Of a stretch of DNA of 64,000 nt, positions 57,705 through 64,000 are shown one piece after another. Position 1 is the first letter of the stretch; every line of letters begins with the position of its first letter. The notes beneath the pieces are model-generated. The model had not been told where the DNA came from. It did not search any database and worked only from the letters and a program-made list of their open reading frames with translations. Source of the stretch: Actinomycetospora corticicola (GTDB lineage: Bacteria; Actinomycetota; Actinomycetes; Mycobacteriales; Pseudonocardiaceae); the NCBI RefSeq assembly GCF_013409505.1, contig NZ_JACCBN010000001.1, forward strand, positions 3,348,001 through 3,412,000, given 5' to 3'. The position numbers and the translations under genes are program-made.

Positions 57705-59129
57705 TCAGGAACGGGACACGACCGGCGGGACGGCACCGGCGAACCCCGTGGCCGCCTCGTGGGCGAGCGCGACCTCGAGCACGCGGCGGTCGCCGCCGGG
57801 CGGGCCGATCAGCTGCACCCCGACCGGCAACCCGCCCGGCGTGAACCCGGCGGGCATGCCCATGACCGGCACCCCGGCCATCGACCACGGCGCCACCGTC
57901 TCCATCCAGCGGTGGTAGGTGTCCATCGTCCGGCCGGCGATCTCCCGCGGCCAGGTGACCTCCACCGGGAACGGGTGCACCTGGGTGGCCGGGGCGACGA
58001 GCACGTCGAACCGGTCGAACATCCCGACGACCGCGCGGAACCACTCCGCCCGCACCGCCGCGGCCCGGTGGACCCGCAGGGCGGTCAGCGTCAGGCCCTG
58101 CTCGATCTCCCACACCAGTTCCGGCTTGAGGTCGGCGCGGTGGTGCTCCAGCAGCGGCGCCATCTCGCAGGCGTTCCACCAGCGCCAGACCAGGAACGCC
58201 TCCCACAGGGCGTCCAGGTCGAACGGCGGGACGACCTCCTCGACCGTCGCGCCCAGCCCGGCGAACACGTCCACGGAGCCCCGGCGCGCGAGGTCGAGCA
58301 GCCCGTCCTCGCAGGCCAGACGACCGCCCAGGTCGCCGAGCCAGCCCACGCGCAGCGACGTCGGGTCGGCGGCCGTCAGCGACGACAGGTCCAGCGGATC
58401 GGAGTGGTCGAGCGGACCGACGGGCCCGCCCGTCGTCATGACCGAGAGCAGAGCCGCGAGGTCGGCGACCGAGCGGGCCATCGGTCCGGCCTCGCCCAGC
58501 TGGGCGACGAAGCCCGGCACCCCGGGGACGCGACCGCGCGAGGGGCGCAGGCCGTACGCCGAGGACCAGGCGGCGGGGTTGCGCAGGGAGCCCATGTAGT
58601 CGCTGCCGTCGGCGGCGGGCAGCAGCCGGCAGGCGAGCGCGGCGGCCGCGCCCCCGCTGGAGCCGCCGACGGTGCGCGTGAGGTCCCACGGGTTGCGGGT
58701 GGCCCCGTACACCGGGTTGTAGGTCTGCGACCCGAACCCCATCTCCGGGGTGTTGGTGCGCCCGACGAACAGCGCCCCGGCCGCCCGCATCCGCGCGACG
58801 TGCGGGGCGTCGACGACCCCGACCCGGTCGCGGAACACCGGGGACCCGGCCGCGAACGGCTGTCCCGCCACCTCGGCGAGGTCCTTCACGGCCTGCGGCA
58901 CCCCGTGGAGCACCCCGCGCCACCGCCCGGCCGCCGCCTCGGCGTCGCGGGCGGCGGCCTCGGCCAGCACGGCGTCGGGATCGCGGCGCGCGACCACCGC
59001 GTTCACCGCCGGGTTCAGGTCGTCCAGACGCGCGAGCGTCGCCGTCGCGACCTCGACGCACGAGACGTCGCGACGGCGCAGCGCGGCGGCGAGCTCGACG
59101 AGGCCGAGCTCGTGCAGAGCGGTCGACAC
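57705..59129 (-). CDS. Amidase signature family enzyme
   Basis: A 474-residue amidase with the Ser-cisSer-Lys triad. Lys is in PQAVKDLAE, the GGSSGG loop in TVGGSSGGAAAALACRLLPAADG, and the nucleophile Ser in the GSLRNPAA stretch. It is cytoplasmic and of ordinary length. The group includes hydrolases of aryl amides, nylon oligomers and drug amides; the substrate is unknown. It is 4 bp downstream of the ABM monooxygenase gene, on the same strand and cotranscribed. The C-terminus APLVVSRS ends over a repeat motif. Confidence 0.9.
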   Translation of the reverse strand: MSTALHELGLVELAAALRRRDVSCVEVATATLARLDDLNPAVNAVVARRDPDAVLAEAAARDAEAAAGRWRGVLHGVPQAVKDLAEVAGQPFAAGSPVFRDRVGVVDAPHVARMRAAGALFVGRTNTPEMGFGSQTYNPVYGATRNPWDLTRTVGGSSGGAAAALACRLLPAADGSDYMGSLRNPAAWSSAYGLRPSRGRVPGVPGFVAQLGEAGPMARSVADLAALLSVMTTGGPVGPLDHSDPLDLSSLTAADPTSLRVGWLGDLGGRLACEDGLLDLARRGSVDVFAGLGATVEEVVPPFDLDALWEAFLVWRWWNACEMAPLLEHHRADLKPELVWEIEQGLTLTALRVHRAAAVRAEWFRAVVGMFDRFDVLVAPATQVHPFPVEVTWPREIAGRTMDTYHRWMETVAPWSMAGVPVMGMPAGFTPGGLPVGVQLIGPPGGDRRVLEVALAHEAATGFAGAVPPVVSRS

Positions 59130-59133
59130 CGGG

Positions 59134-59457
59134 CTAGCGGGGCTTCACCTCGCCCATCTCGCCCCAGCCGTCCTGGTCGACGCCCTGCACGCTGACGATC
59201 TTCGGCGTCTCGGCGACGTAGTCCGGGGCCTCGGAGACGAACTTCTTGAAGTGGTCGGAGTTGACGTGCGCCTCGGCGGCACCGTCCTGGAAGGCCTCGA
59301 CCAGCTGGTAGGTGTTCTCCTCCTCGAGGGACTTGCTCCACTCGAAGAAGATGTTGCCCGGCTCCTGGCGGCAGGCCTCGGTGAACTCCCGCGCGAGCTC
59401 CGGGAAGCGGTCCGCGTACTCCGGCTTGATCGTCCACTTGACGGCGATGAAGATCAT
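59134..59457 (-). CDS. ABM-domain monooxygenase-like protein
   Basis: A 107-residue antibiotic-biosynthesis-monooxygenase (ABM) domain protein, dimeric ferredoxin-like fold: IFIAVKWTIKPEYADRFPELAREFTEACRQEPGN, then FFEWSKSLEEENTYQLVEAFQDGAAEAHVNSDHFKKF with the central His. These small proteins are cofactor-free oxygenases or quinol monooxygenases. It is upstream of the amidase by 4 bp in an operon. ATG 59457; the divergent AraC regulator starts 58 bp away and may control both genes. Confidence 0.88.
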   Translation of the reverse strand: MIFIAVKWTIKPEYADRFPELAREFTEACRQEPGNIFFEWSKSLEEENTYQLVEAFQDGAAEAHVNSDHFKKFVSEAPDYVAETPKIVSVQGVDQDGWGEMGEVKPR

Positions 59458-59515
59458 GGGTGGATCCTGCCCGAGAGTGGCGCGCGGCACACCCCCTCGG
59501 GGCCACACTCTGCGG

Positions 59516-60331
59516 ATGGACGGGTTCGTCACACGCCACGTGTACGACGTCCGCGACGCCGCGCCCGGCATCCACCGGGCGCTGCCCTCGCCGTTCCTCA
59601 CGTTCGTCGTCCCCGTCGGCGCGCCGCTGCGGATGGTCCTTCCCGACGGCGGGGGTGCGGACTTCCGCGCCTGCCTCGCCGGTCTGCACGACGTGCCGGG
59701 GACGATCGTGCACCCCGGCCGTCAGGCCGGCATCCACGTCACCGTGCACCCGCTCGCGGCGCGCCCCCTGTTCGGCCTGCCCGCCGCCGTGCTCGCCGGG
59801 CACTCGCTGGAGGCGGGCGAGGTGGTCGGCCGGGTCGCCGCGGAGCTCTGCGAGCGGGTCGACGCCGGGTCCACGTGGGAGGTCCGCCTCGCCGCGCTCG
59901 ACGACGTCCTCGCCCGGCTGCTCCGCACGCACGACGACGGGCCGGCGGCCGCCGCCGAGGTCCGCCACGCCTGGGCCCGGATGCAGGCCGGCGGGTCGGT
60001 GCGGGACGTGGCGCGCGAGGTCGGCTGGAGCACCGACCACCTGTCCCGGCGGTTCACCGGCGAGTTCGGCGTCCGGCCCTCGGTGGCCGCCCGGATGGGC
60101 CGGTTCCACCGGGTGCGACACGCGATCGCCCGACGCGCCGGGAGCGGGACCCTGGACCTCGCGGGCGTCGCGGCCGACCACGGCTACGCCGACCAGGCCC
60201 ACCTCGCCCGCGAGTTCCGGGCGCTCGCGGGCTGCACCGCGACCCGGTGGGTGACCGAGGAGGTGCACGGCGGGCTGGTCGGATCCGTCCAAGACGCCCA
60301 GGACGCCGACCCGCGATCCTCGTCGGCATGA
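59516..60331 (+). CDS. AraC family regulator
   Basis: A 271-residue regulator. The N-terminal ligand domain is cupin-like (PFLTFVVPVGAPLRMVLP, GRQAGIHVTVHPLAARPLFG), and the C-terminal AraC helix-turn-helix pair reads GGSVRDVAREVGWSTDHLSRRFTGEFGVRPSVAARMGRFHRV and LAGVAADHGYADQAHLAREFRALAGCTATRW. It belongs to the DUF6597/ligand-binding AraC type. It is coupled to the downstream VOC gene by ATGA and is divergent from the ABM-amidase operon. ATG 59516. Confidence 0.9.
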   Translation: MDGFVTRHVYDVRDAAPGIHRALPSPFLTFVVPVGAPLRMVLPDGGGADFRACLAGLHDVPGTIVHPGRQAGIHVTVHPLAARPLFGLPAAVLAGHSLEAGEVVGRVAAELCERVDAGSTWEVRLAALDDVLARLLRTHDDGPAAAAEVRHAWARMQAGGSVRDVAREVGWSTDHLSRRFTGEFGVRPSVAARMGRFHRVRHAIARRAGSGTLDLAGVAADHGYADQAHLAREFRALAGCTATRWVTEEVHGGLVGSVQDAQDADPRSSSA

Positions 60332-60750
60332 GCACCGCACCGGCACCCCAGGTCTGGCCCACCCTGCGCGCCCGCGACGCGCGCGCCCTCATCGACTTCT
60401 ACGTCTCGGCCTTCGGCTTCACCGAGAGCGTCGTGTACGCGGGCGACGACGGCGTGATCCACCACGCCGAGCTCGGCTGGCCGCCCGGCGGCGGGATCAT
60501 GCTCGGCCAGGAGCGCGAGGACACCTCGGGGCGGGCCTGGTCCCTCGCACCGGGCACGTTCGGCGGGTACGCCGTGACCCGCGACGCCGCGCACACCGAC
60601 GAGGTCTTCGCCCGGGCGGTGGCCGCCGGGGCGACGCCGCTCGCGGAGCCGTACGACACCGAGTACGGCTCGCACGACGCCGCGGTGCTCGACCCCGAGG
60701 GCAACCACTGGCAGTTCGGGACCTACCCGGGTCACCCCGTCACAGGCTGA
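60328..60750 (+). CDS. VOC family protein
   Basis: A 140-residue glyoxalase/bleomycin-resistance-fold protein: PTLRARDARALIDFYVSAFGFTES, IHHAELGWPPGGGIMLGQ, AVLDPEGNHWQFGTYPG with possible Glu and His ligands. The start ATG overlaps the AraC stop by four bases. AraC-VOC pairs are frequent and often sense or modify a small molecule. It overlaps idi at its 3' end by 11 bases. Confidence 0.88.
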   Translation: MSTAPAPQVWPTLRARDARALIDFYVSAFGFTESVVYAGDDGVIHHAELGWPPGGGIMLGQEREDTSGRAWSLAPGTFGGYAVTRDAAHTDEVFARAVAAGATPLAEPYDTEYGSHDAAVLDPEGNHWQFGTYPGHPVTG

Positions 60751-61321
60751 GCCGCGCCGCCGGCGGGAGCGCGGACGGGTCGCCGGTGGGCCAGCGGGCC
60801 GGGTCGCCGTGGACGGCGAGCTGGGCGACCTGCTCGACGCACCACGGCGAGAGCTCCGGCCACGACCCCTGCCGGGCCCCGTCGTGCAGCGTCGCCCACG
60901 GCACGGCCCGCACGTCGTCGACCTCGGCCGGGTCCGGCTCCGGGGCCCCGGTGGCGGTGGCGACGAAGACCGGGCACATCTCGTGCTCGACGACGCCGTC
61001 CTGCTCGGCGCGGTAGCGGAAGCCGGGCAGCACGAGCCGCACCGACCCGACGTCGAGACCGAGCTCCTGGCGACCGCGGCGGACGACGGCCTCGTCGAGC
61101 GCCTCCCCCGGCGCGGGGTGCCCGCAGAAGCTGTTGGTCCAGACGCCGGGGAAGGTGCGCTTGTGCGCGGCCCGTCGGGTCATCAGCAGTCGCCCGTCGT
61201 CGTCGACGACGTAGCAGGAGAACGCGAGGTGCAGCGGGGTCTCCGCGTGGTGCACCTCGGACTTGGCGGCGGTGCCGATGGCGGAACCGTGGGGGTCCAG
61301 CAGGACGACGAGCTCGGTCAC
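60740..61321 (-). CDS. idi: Isopentenyl-diphosphate delta-isomerase, type I
   Basis: A 193-residue Nudix-fold isomerase interconverting IPP and DMAPP. It has the catalytic Cys in NSFCGHPAPGE and Glu in EHEMCPVF, Nudix-like ALDEAVVRRGRQELGLDV, and metal-binding His residues (HHAETPLHLAFS). GTG 61321 is the start. It lies four bases after cyanase on the same strand and may be cotranscribed with it. No carotenoid biosynthesis gene adjoins, but a carotenoid cleavage enzyme is at 9103. Confidence 0.93.
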   Translation of the reverse strand: MTELVVLLDPHGSAIGTAAKSEVHHAETPLHLAFSCYVVDDDGRLLMTRRAAHKRTFPGVWTNSFCGHPAPGEALDEAVVRRGRQELGLDVGSVRLVLPGFRYRAEQDGVVEHEMCPVFVATATGAPEPDPAEVDDVRAVPWATLHDGARQGSWPELSPWCVEQVAQLAVHGDPARWPTGDPSALPPAARLSL

Positions 61322-61325
61322 GGAC

Positions 61326-61778
61326 CTAGAAGACCTTGTACGGCAGGAACTTGCCACTCCAGACGAGCTTGACCCGGTCCCCCTTCGGGTCCTCCTCCCG
61401 GTCGAAGGACAGCTCGAAGTCGATGGCCGACATGATCCCGTCGCCGAACTCCTCGCGGATCAGCTCGTGCAGGGCGCTGCCGTAGACCTGCAGCGCCTCG
61501 TGCAGGCGGTAGGTCACCGGCTCGGTGGGGTCGATCGCGGCCTCGCCCCGCACGGGCGGCAGCGACAGCGCGGCGACCGCGTCGTCGTCGAGGCCGAGCA
61601 GACCGCCGACCTTCTGCGCCTGCTCGGCGTCGAGGGGCTGCTGTCCGAGCAGCGCGGAGGTCGTCCAGACGAGGGAGCGCTCGAGGGCGTCGGCGAGCTG
61701 CTGCCAGCTCAGGCCCTTCGCCTCCTTCGCGAACACGACCTCGCGGCCGGCGGAGAGGCGGTCGTGGATGGGGCTCAT
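61326..61778 (-). CDS. cynS: Cyanase
   Basis: A 150-residue cyanate hydratase (cyanate + bicarbonate to ammonia + CO2). N-terminal five-helix domain and C-terminal swapped domain are complete: catalytic Arg and Glu in YRLHEALQVYG and Ser in GIMSAIDFELSF. The C-terminal KLVWSGKFLPYKVF is strictly typical. It is 26 bp downstream of a formate/nitrite-type channel gene and forms an operon with it. ATG 61778. Confidence 0.96.
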   Translation of the reverse strand: MSPIHDRLSAGREVVFAKEAKGLSWQQLADALERSLVWTTSALLGQQPLDAEQAQKVGGLLGLDDDAVAALSLPPVRGEAAIDPTEPVTYRLHEALQVYGSALHELIREEFGDGIMSAIDFELSFDREEDPKGDRVKLVWSGKFLPYKVF

Positions 61779-61804
61779 GGGGTAGCTCCTCGAGATGGGA
61801 GGGA

Positions 61805-62677
61805 TCAGGCCTGTGCCACGGGGCGGGCGGCATCGTCGGACGCCCCGGCGGTCCCCGCGTCGTCGCGGGGAGCGTCGTCGGTGTGCGCGCGGCCGAGGTA
61901 GCCGTAGGCCGCGCCGATGACCGCCCCGCCGATGAGGTTACCCAGCCCGACCCACAGCAGGTTCCAGGCGAAGGACGCGACGGTGACGGCCGGGACGCCC
62001 GCGAGCAGCCCCAGGGTCATGATCGTCATGTTCGCGACGACGTGGTCGAAACCGGTCGCGATGAACGCGAGGAGCACCCACAGCAGGAGCAGGAGCTTGG
62101 CGGCGTCCGAGCGGGTGCGGGCCGCCATCCAGACGCCGAGCGTCACCAGCATGTTGCAGAGGATGCCGCGCAGCAGCATGGTGTCGACGCCCTCGGTGAC
62201 CTTCTTCGTGGCCACCGACTCCAGCATCGCGGCCCCCGGGGGCGGCGAGCCCGGCGCGGAGACCAGCTCGAGGACGCCGCTGCCGTGGACCAGTAGCGAG
62301 AAGACGATCGCGCCGACGAGGTTGCCGACGAAGGACACCGCGATGATCGCGGCGACCCCGCCGATGCCGGGCCCGCGCAGCCGGTCGAACAGGCCCATGA
62401 CCGACACCATCATGTTGCCGGTGGAGAGCTCGGCGCCGGCGAACACCACGAGGGTCAGCGCGATGCCGAAGAGCAGGCCCTGCGCGAGCTTGCTGAACGG
62501 GGACTGGGCGGCCTCGAGCGGCCCGGCCGCGGCGAACATGAGCACCACCGCGACGCCGACGTAGGCGCCGCCGAACAGCGTGTTGATGCCGTAGGCCAGC
62601 GGCATCCGCAGCTCGTCGGTCTTCTTCTCGCCCGCGATGGCCTGCTCTCGCACGGCGTCGGGCACGGAGATCGGCAT
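61805..62677 (-). CDS. Formate/nitrite transporter (FNT) family channel
   Basis: A 290-residue pentameric-type channel protein with six helices: GGAYVGVAVVLMFAAAG, AGAELSTGNMMVSVMG, GNLVGAIVFSLLVHGSG, NMLVTLGVWMA, HVVANMTIMTLG with the pore His, and WVGLGNLIGGAVIGAAYGYLG. FNT proteins pass small monovalent anions such as formate, nitrite or HS-. Upstream of cyanase in one operon, it most likely imports or exports cyanate or a related anion (inference). ATG 62677. The upstream region has a GlnR-like site. Confidence 0.92.
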   Translation of the reverse strand: MPISVPDAVREQAIAGEKKTDELRMPLAYGINTLFGGAYVGVAVVLMFAAAGPLEAAQSPFSKLAQGLLFGIALTLVVFAGAELSTGNMMVSVMGLFDRLRGPGIGGVAAIIAVSFVGNLVGAIVFSLLVHGSGVLELVSAPGSPPPGAAMLESVATKKVTEGVDTMLLRGILCNMLVTLGVWMAARTRSDAAKLLLLLWVLLAFIATGFDHVVANMTIMTLGLLAGVPAVTVASFAWNLLWVGLGNLIGGAVIGAAYGYLGRAHTDDAPRDDAGTAGASDDAARPVAQA

Positions 62678-62755
62678 GGCTTCCCCCTCCGGGCCGGGGG
62701 CCGGCCGCGTCGGGGATCCAGTGCCTCCCGGCGCATCGTGAAAAACCGATTCCGT

Positions 62756-62771
62756 GTGAACAGCACGAAAC
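62756..62771 (+). promoter_or_regulatory. GlnR-like site before FNT-cynS operon
   Basis: GTGAA at 62756-62760 and GAAAC at 62767-62771 are separated by six bases, close to the actinobacterial GlnR pattern GTnAC-N6-GaAAC with one mismatch. It lies 79 bp upstream of the FNT start. Cyanase yields ammonia, so nitrogen control is sensible, but one site with one mismatch is weak. Confidence 0.35.
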
Positions 62772-62783
62772 GTCCGATACCGC

Positions 62784-63455
62784 TCAGAGCAGACAGGGCC
62801 CGGCCGTCGTCGTCAGCGTCGCGCTCCACGGCCCCGTCCAGGCGCCCGCGGTCGCCCGCACGCGCAGGTACACCGTGGTGCGCCCGACCGCCCGCACGGT
62901 GACCGGGGACGACAGCGCGCTCGTGGTGCCGGCCGCGACCGGCGCGGCGAAGTCGGCGGTGGTGGCGGCCTGGAACTGGTAGGCGCCCGCCGTCGCGACC
63001 GCCGTCCACCGCAGCGTCGTGGCGGCCGCGCCCAGGCCGGTCACCACCCCGGAGGTCGACGTCGTCGGCGGGGCGGTGGTCGTCGTCGTGGCGGTGGTCG
63101 GGGCGACGACGGTGGTGGTCGCGGCCGTCGTGACCGGCGCCGGTGGCGTCGTCGTGGGGACCACCGTCGTCGTGGGCGCCGCGGTCGTGGTGGTCGCGGC
63201 GCGCGGCGAGACGGTGGGCGTGGGCGTCGTCGTGACCACCTGCTCCGGGAAGGACTCCACGCCACCCCCGGAGGCGGTGAACCGGCCGAGCAGCGCGCTG
63301 CACGCCCAGGCGTCCGCGGTCGCGGTGGTGGCTCCGAGCGCCCCTGCCCGGGCGGTCGCGTTGCCGGGGCCGCTGCTCGACCACGCGGCGACCGCGACCC
63401 CGCACCCGGTCAGCAGCCCGAGCGCGGTCAGCAGGGCGACGACGGCGCGGCTCAC
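62784..63455 (-). CDS. Secreted Thr/Pro-linker protein with fibronectin III-like domain
   Basis: A 223-residue exported protein. The signal helix is VVALLTALGLLTGCGVAVAAWSSSG, then a Cys-containing segment (ADAWACSALLGRF), a long Thr/Pro/Ala/Val linker, and a C-terminal domain with LRWTAVATAGAYQFQAA, TVYLRVRATAGAWTGPWSATL, which reads as a fibronectin type III fold. GTG 63455 overlaps the stop of the upstream gene by four bases (GTGA), so both are coupled. Both begin with the helix/AAWxxSGxG pattern seen in SipW-dependent secreted proteins. Function unknown. Confidence 0.65.
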   Translation of the reverse strand: MSRAVVALLTALGLLTGCGVAVAAWSSSGPGNATARAGALGATTATADAWACSALLGRFTASGGGVESFPEQVVTTTPTPTVSPRAATTTTAAPTTTVVPTTTPPAPVTTAATTTVVAPTTATTTTTAPPTTSTSGVVTGLGAAATTLRWTAVATAGAYQFQAATTADFAAPVAAGTTSALSSPVTVRAVGRTTVYLRVRATAGAWTGPWSATLTTTAGPCLL

Positions 63456-64000
63456 GGCGCGCTCACCACCGTCACCGTGACCGGGACCGCGAAGGTGGCG
63501 CCCTGGCAGCCGGTCTCCGAGGCGGTCGACATCGCGACGGCGCCGGGCAGCACGAGGGTGGTGCTCGCCGCGGGGACGAGGACGATGCCGGCCGGGTTCT
63601 GCGGGACGAAGCCGACCCCGGTGGTGACGCAGGTGCCGATCCCGCCGGCCGCGGTGGCCGCCCCGGCCGCGGCGATGGACGCGACCCGCACCCGGTAGGG
63701 GTTGGGGTTGGTCACGGTGAGCGCCGCGGTCCCCGTGGCGCCGGGGGTGAGCAGGCCGGACGTGACGGCGCTGCCCGCCACGGCGGTCGTGGTCGGGGCG
63801 AGCGCGGTGCCCCCGGAGAGCGCGGGCGACCCCGATCCGGACGCGAGCCAGGCCGCGACCGCGACCCCGGCCGCCCCCAGCGCCGCCGCGATCAGCACCA
63901 GCACGAGGACCACCGTGGTGCGGCGACGTCGCCCACCGAGCCGCCTGCGCCACCCGCGTCGGCCGGCGCGGCCGGGCGTCGGATCCGTCCGCTGCGGCGG
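63452..64000 (-). CDS. Secreted protein with SipW-like signal, 5' end cut
   Basis: An open frame from 63452 to the window edge. A basic segment (GGRRRRTT) is followed by a helix (VVLVLVLIAAALGAAGVAVAAWLASGSGSP cut site near AAW), then a beta-sandwich-type exported domain (GATGTAALTVTNPNPYRVRVASI, TVTVVSAP) with a Cys pair. GTG 63913 could start it but would drop the basic leader, so the true start is probably outside. The AAW-x-SGxG end matches SipW-type signal peptides of matrix proteins such as TasA/camelysin relatives. It is coupled to the next gene by GTGA. Confidence 0.6.
   Translation of the reverse strand, partial: PPQRTDPTPGRAGRRGWRRRLGGRRRRTTVVLVLVLIAAALGAAGVAVAAWLASGSGSPALSGGTALAPTTTAVAGSAVTSGLLTPGATGTAALTVTNPNPYRVRVASIAAAGAATAAGGIGTCVTTGVGFVPQNPAGIVLVPAASTTLVLPGAVAMSTASETGCQGATFAVPVTVTVVSAP

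Noticed and set aside
56209-59061. A long minus-strand frame spanning the formamidase and amidase genes
   Set aside because: It is a shadow in another frame; the two real genes have full catalytic motifs.
1-64000. tRNA, rRNA or riboswitch genes
   Set aside because: No cloverleaf with CCA-adjacent acceptor, rRNA core sequence or known riboswitch core was recognised by eye; a short tRNA could still be missed without a covariance search.

Overview
The window is 64 kb of very GC-rich, densely packed DNA with frequent GTG starts, ATGA/GTGA stop-start overlaps, short intergenic gaps and a regulator-rich gene set (two LuxR types, three TetR or TetR-fusion, MarR, Lrp, XRE-MmyB, AraC, ECF sigma). This is the signature of a free-living actinobacterium. 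The mix of genes (DUF5134, CtaG fusions, pirin/VOC, GntR-TetR fusion) would fit Pseudonocardiales, but no taxonomic marker gene is present and that placement is inference. About 62 protein genes and one clear pseudogene are called. No rRNA, tRNA, CRISPR array, IS element or prophage was seen.

Layout. 1-3.2 kb: ridA end, a GAF/PAS-LuxR regulator with twin operators, a cell-wall-anchored-looking protein and a small membrane protein. 3.3-11.8 kb: a large LAL-type LuxR regulator next to two secreted proteins (one a duplicated glycine-rich protein), then a membrane protein, a carotenoid cleavage oxygenase and a P450. A 19-bp box (CCTGGTGAGANNNNCCAGG) recurs upstream of four units here and is the most interesting signal in the window. 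11.8-16 kb: CocE-like esterase, lipoprotein, MDR dehydrogenase, XRE-MmyB regulator. 16-23 kb: copper and disulfide module (DUF5134 protein, CopD/CtaG fusion, DsbA-like thioredoxin, CopA ATPase, VKOR). 23-30 kb: DUF302 protein, TetR-controlled MFS pump, aldehyde dehydrogenase beside a broken indolepyruvate-decarboxylase-like fragment, acyl-CoA dehydrogenase, GNAT. 30-41 kb: membrane proteins, pirin-VOC-MarR operon, ECF sigma with a zinc-finger/Asp23 partner, IlvE, alanine dehydrogenase with a divergent Lrp regulator, FAD monooxygenase with a divergent GntR-TetR fusion regulator. 41-54 kb: ferredoxin-reductase-like enzyme and VOC protein, L,D-transpeptidase, SDR, second acyl-CoA dehydrogenase, LLM monooxygenase with MaoC hydratase, an FtsW/RodA paralogue, a second CtaG, a degenerate serine recombinase, envelope proteins and a lipase-like hydrolase. 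54-64 kb: a second TetR/MFS pair, Tat-exported acetamidase/formamidase, amidase plus ABM monooxygenase, AraC-VOC pair, idi, cyanase with a formate/nitrite-type channel, and two secreted proteins running off the window end.

How the parts may work together. The 6-12 kb genes look like one regulon governed by the LAL protein, joining a secreted glycine-rich protein to apocarotenoid chemistry (oxygenase then P450). The 16-23 kb genes join copper export and delivery to extracytoplasmic thiol oxidation (DsbA plus VKOR). Cyanase plus channel makes a compact cyanate-detoxification and nitrogen-salvage unit with a GlnR-like site upstream.

Repeats are the other theme. A 14-bp motif TTCCYGACGNCGGG occurs at least 11 times on both strands, often over stop codons or as hairpin arms. 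A 51-bp element is shared between an intergenic site at 45.7 kb and the inside of copA. copA also carries a cluster of inverted repeats in its linker. Functional assignments below are family-level readings from sequence motifs; no database search was run.
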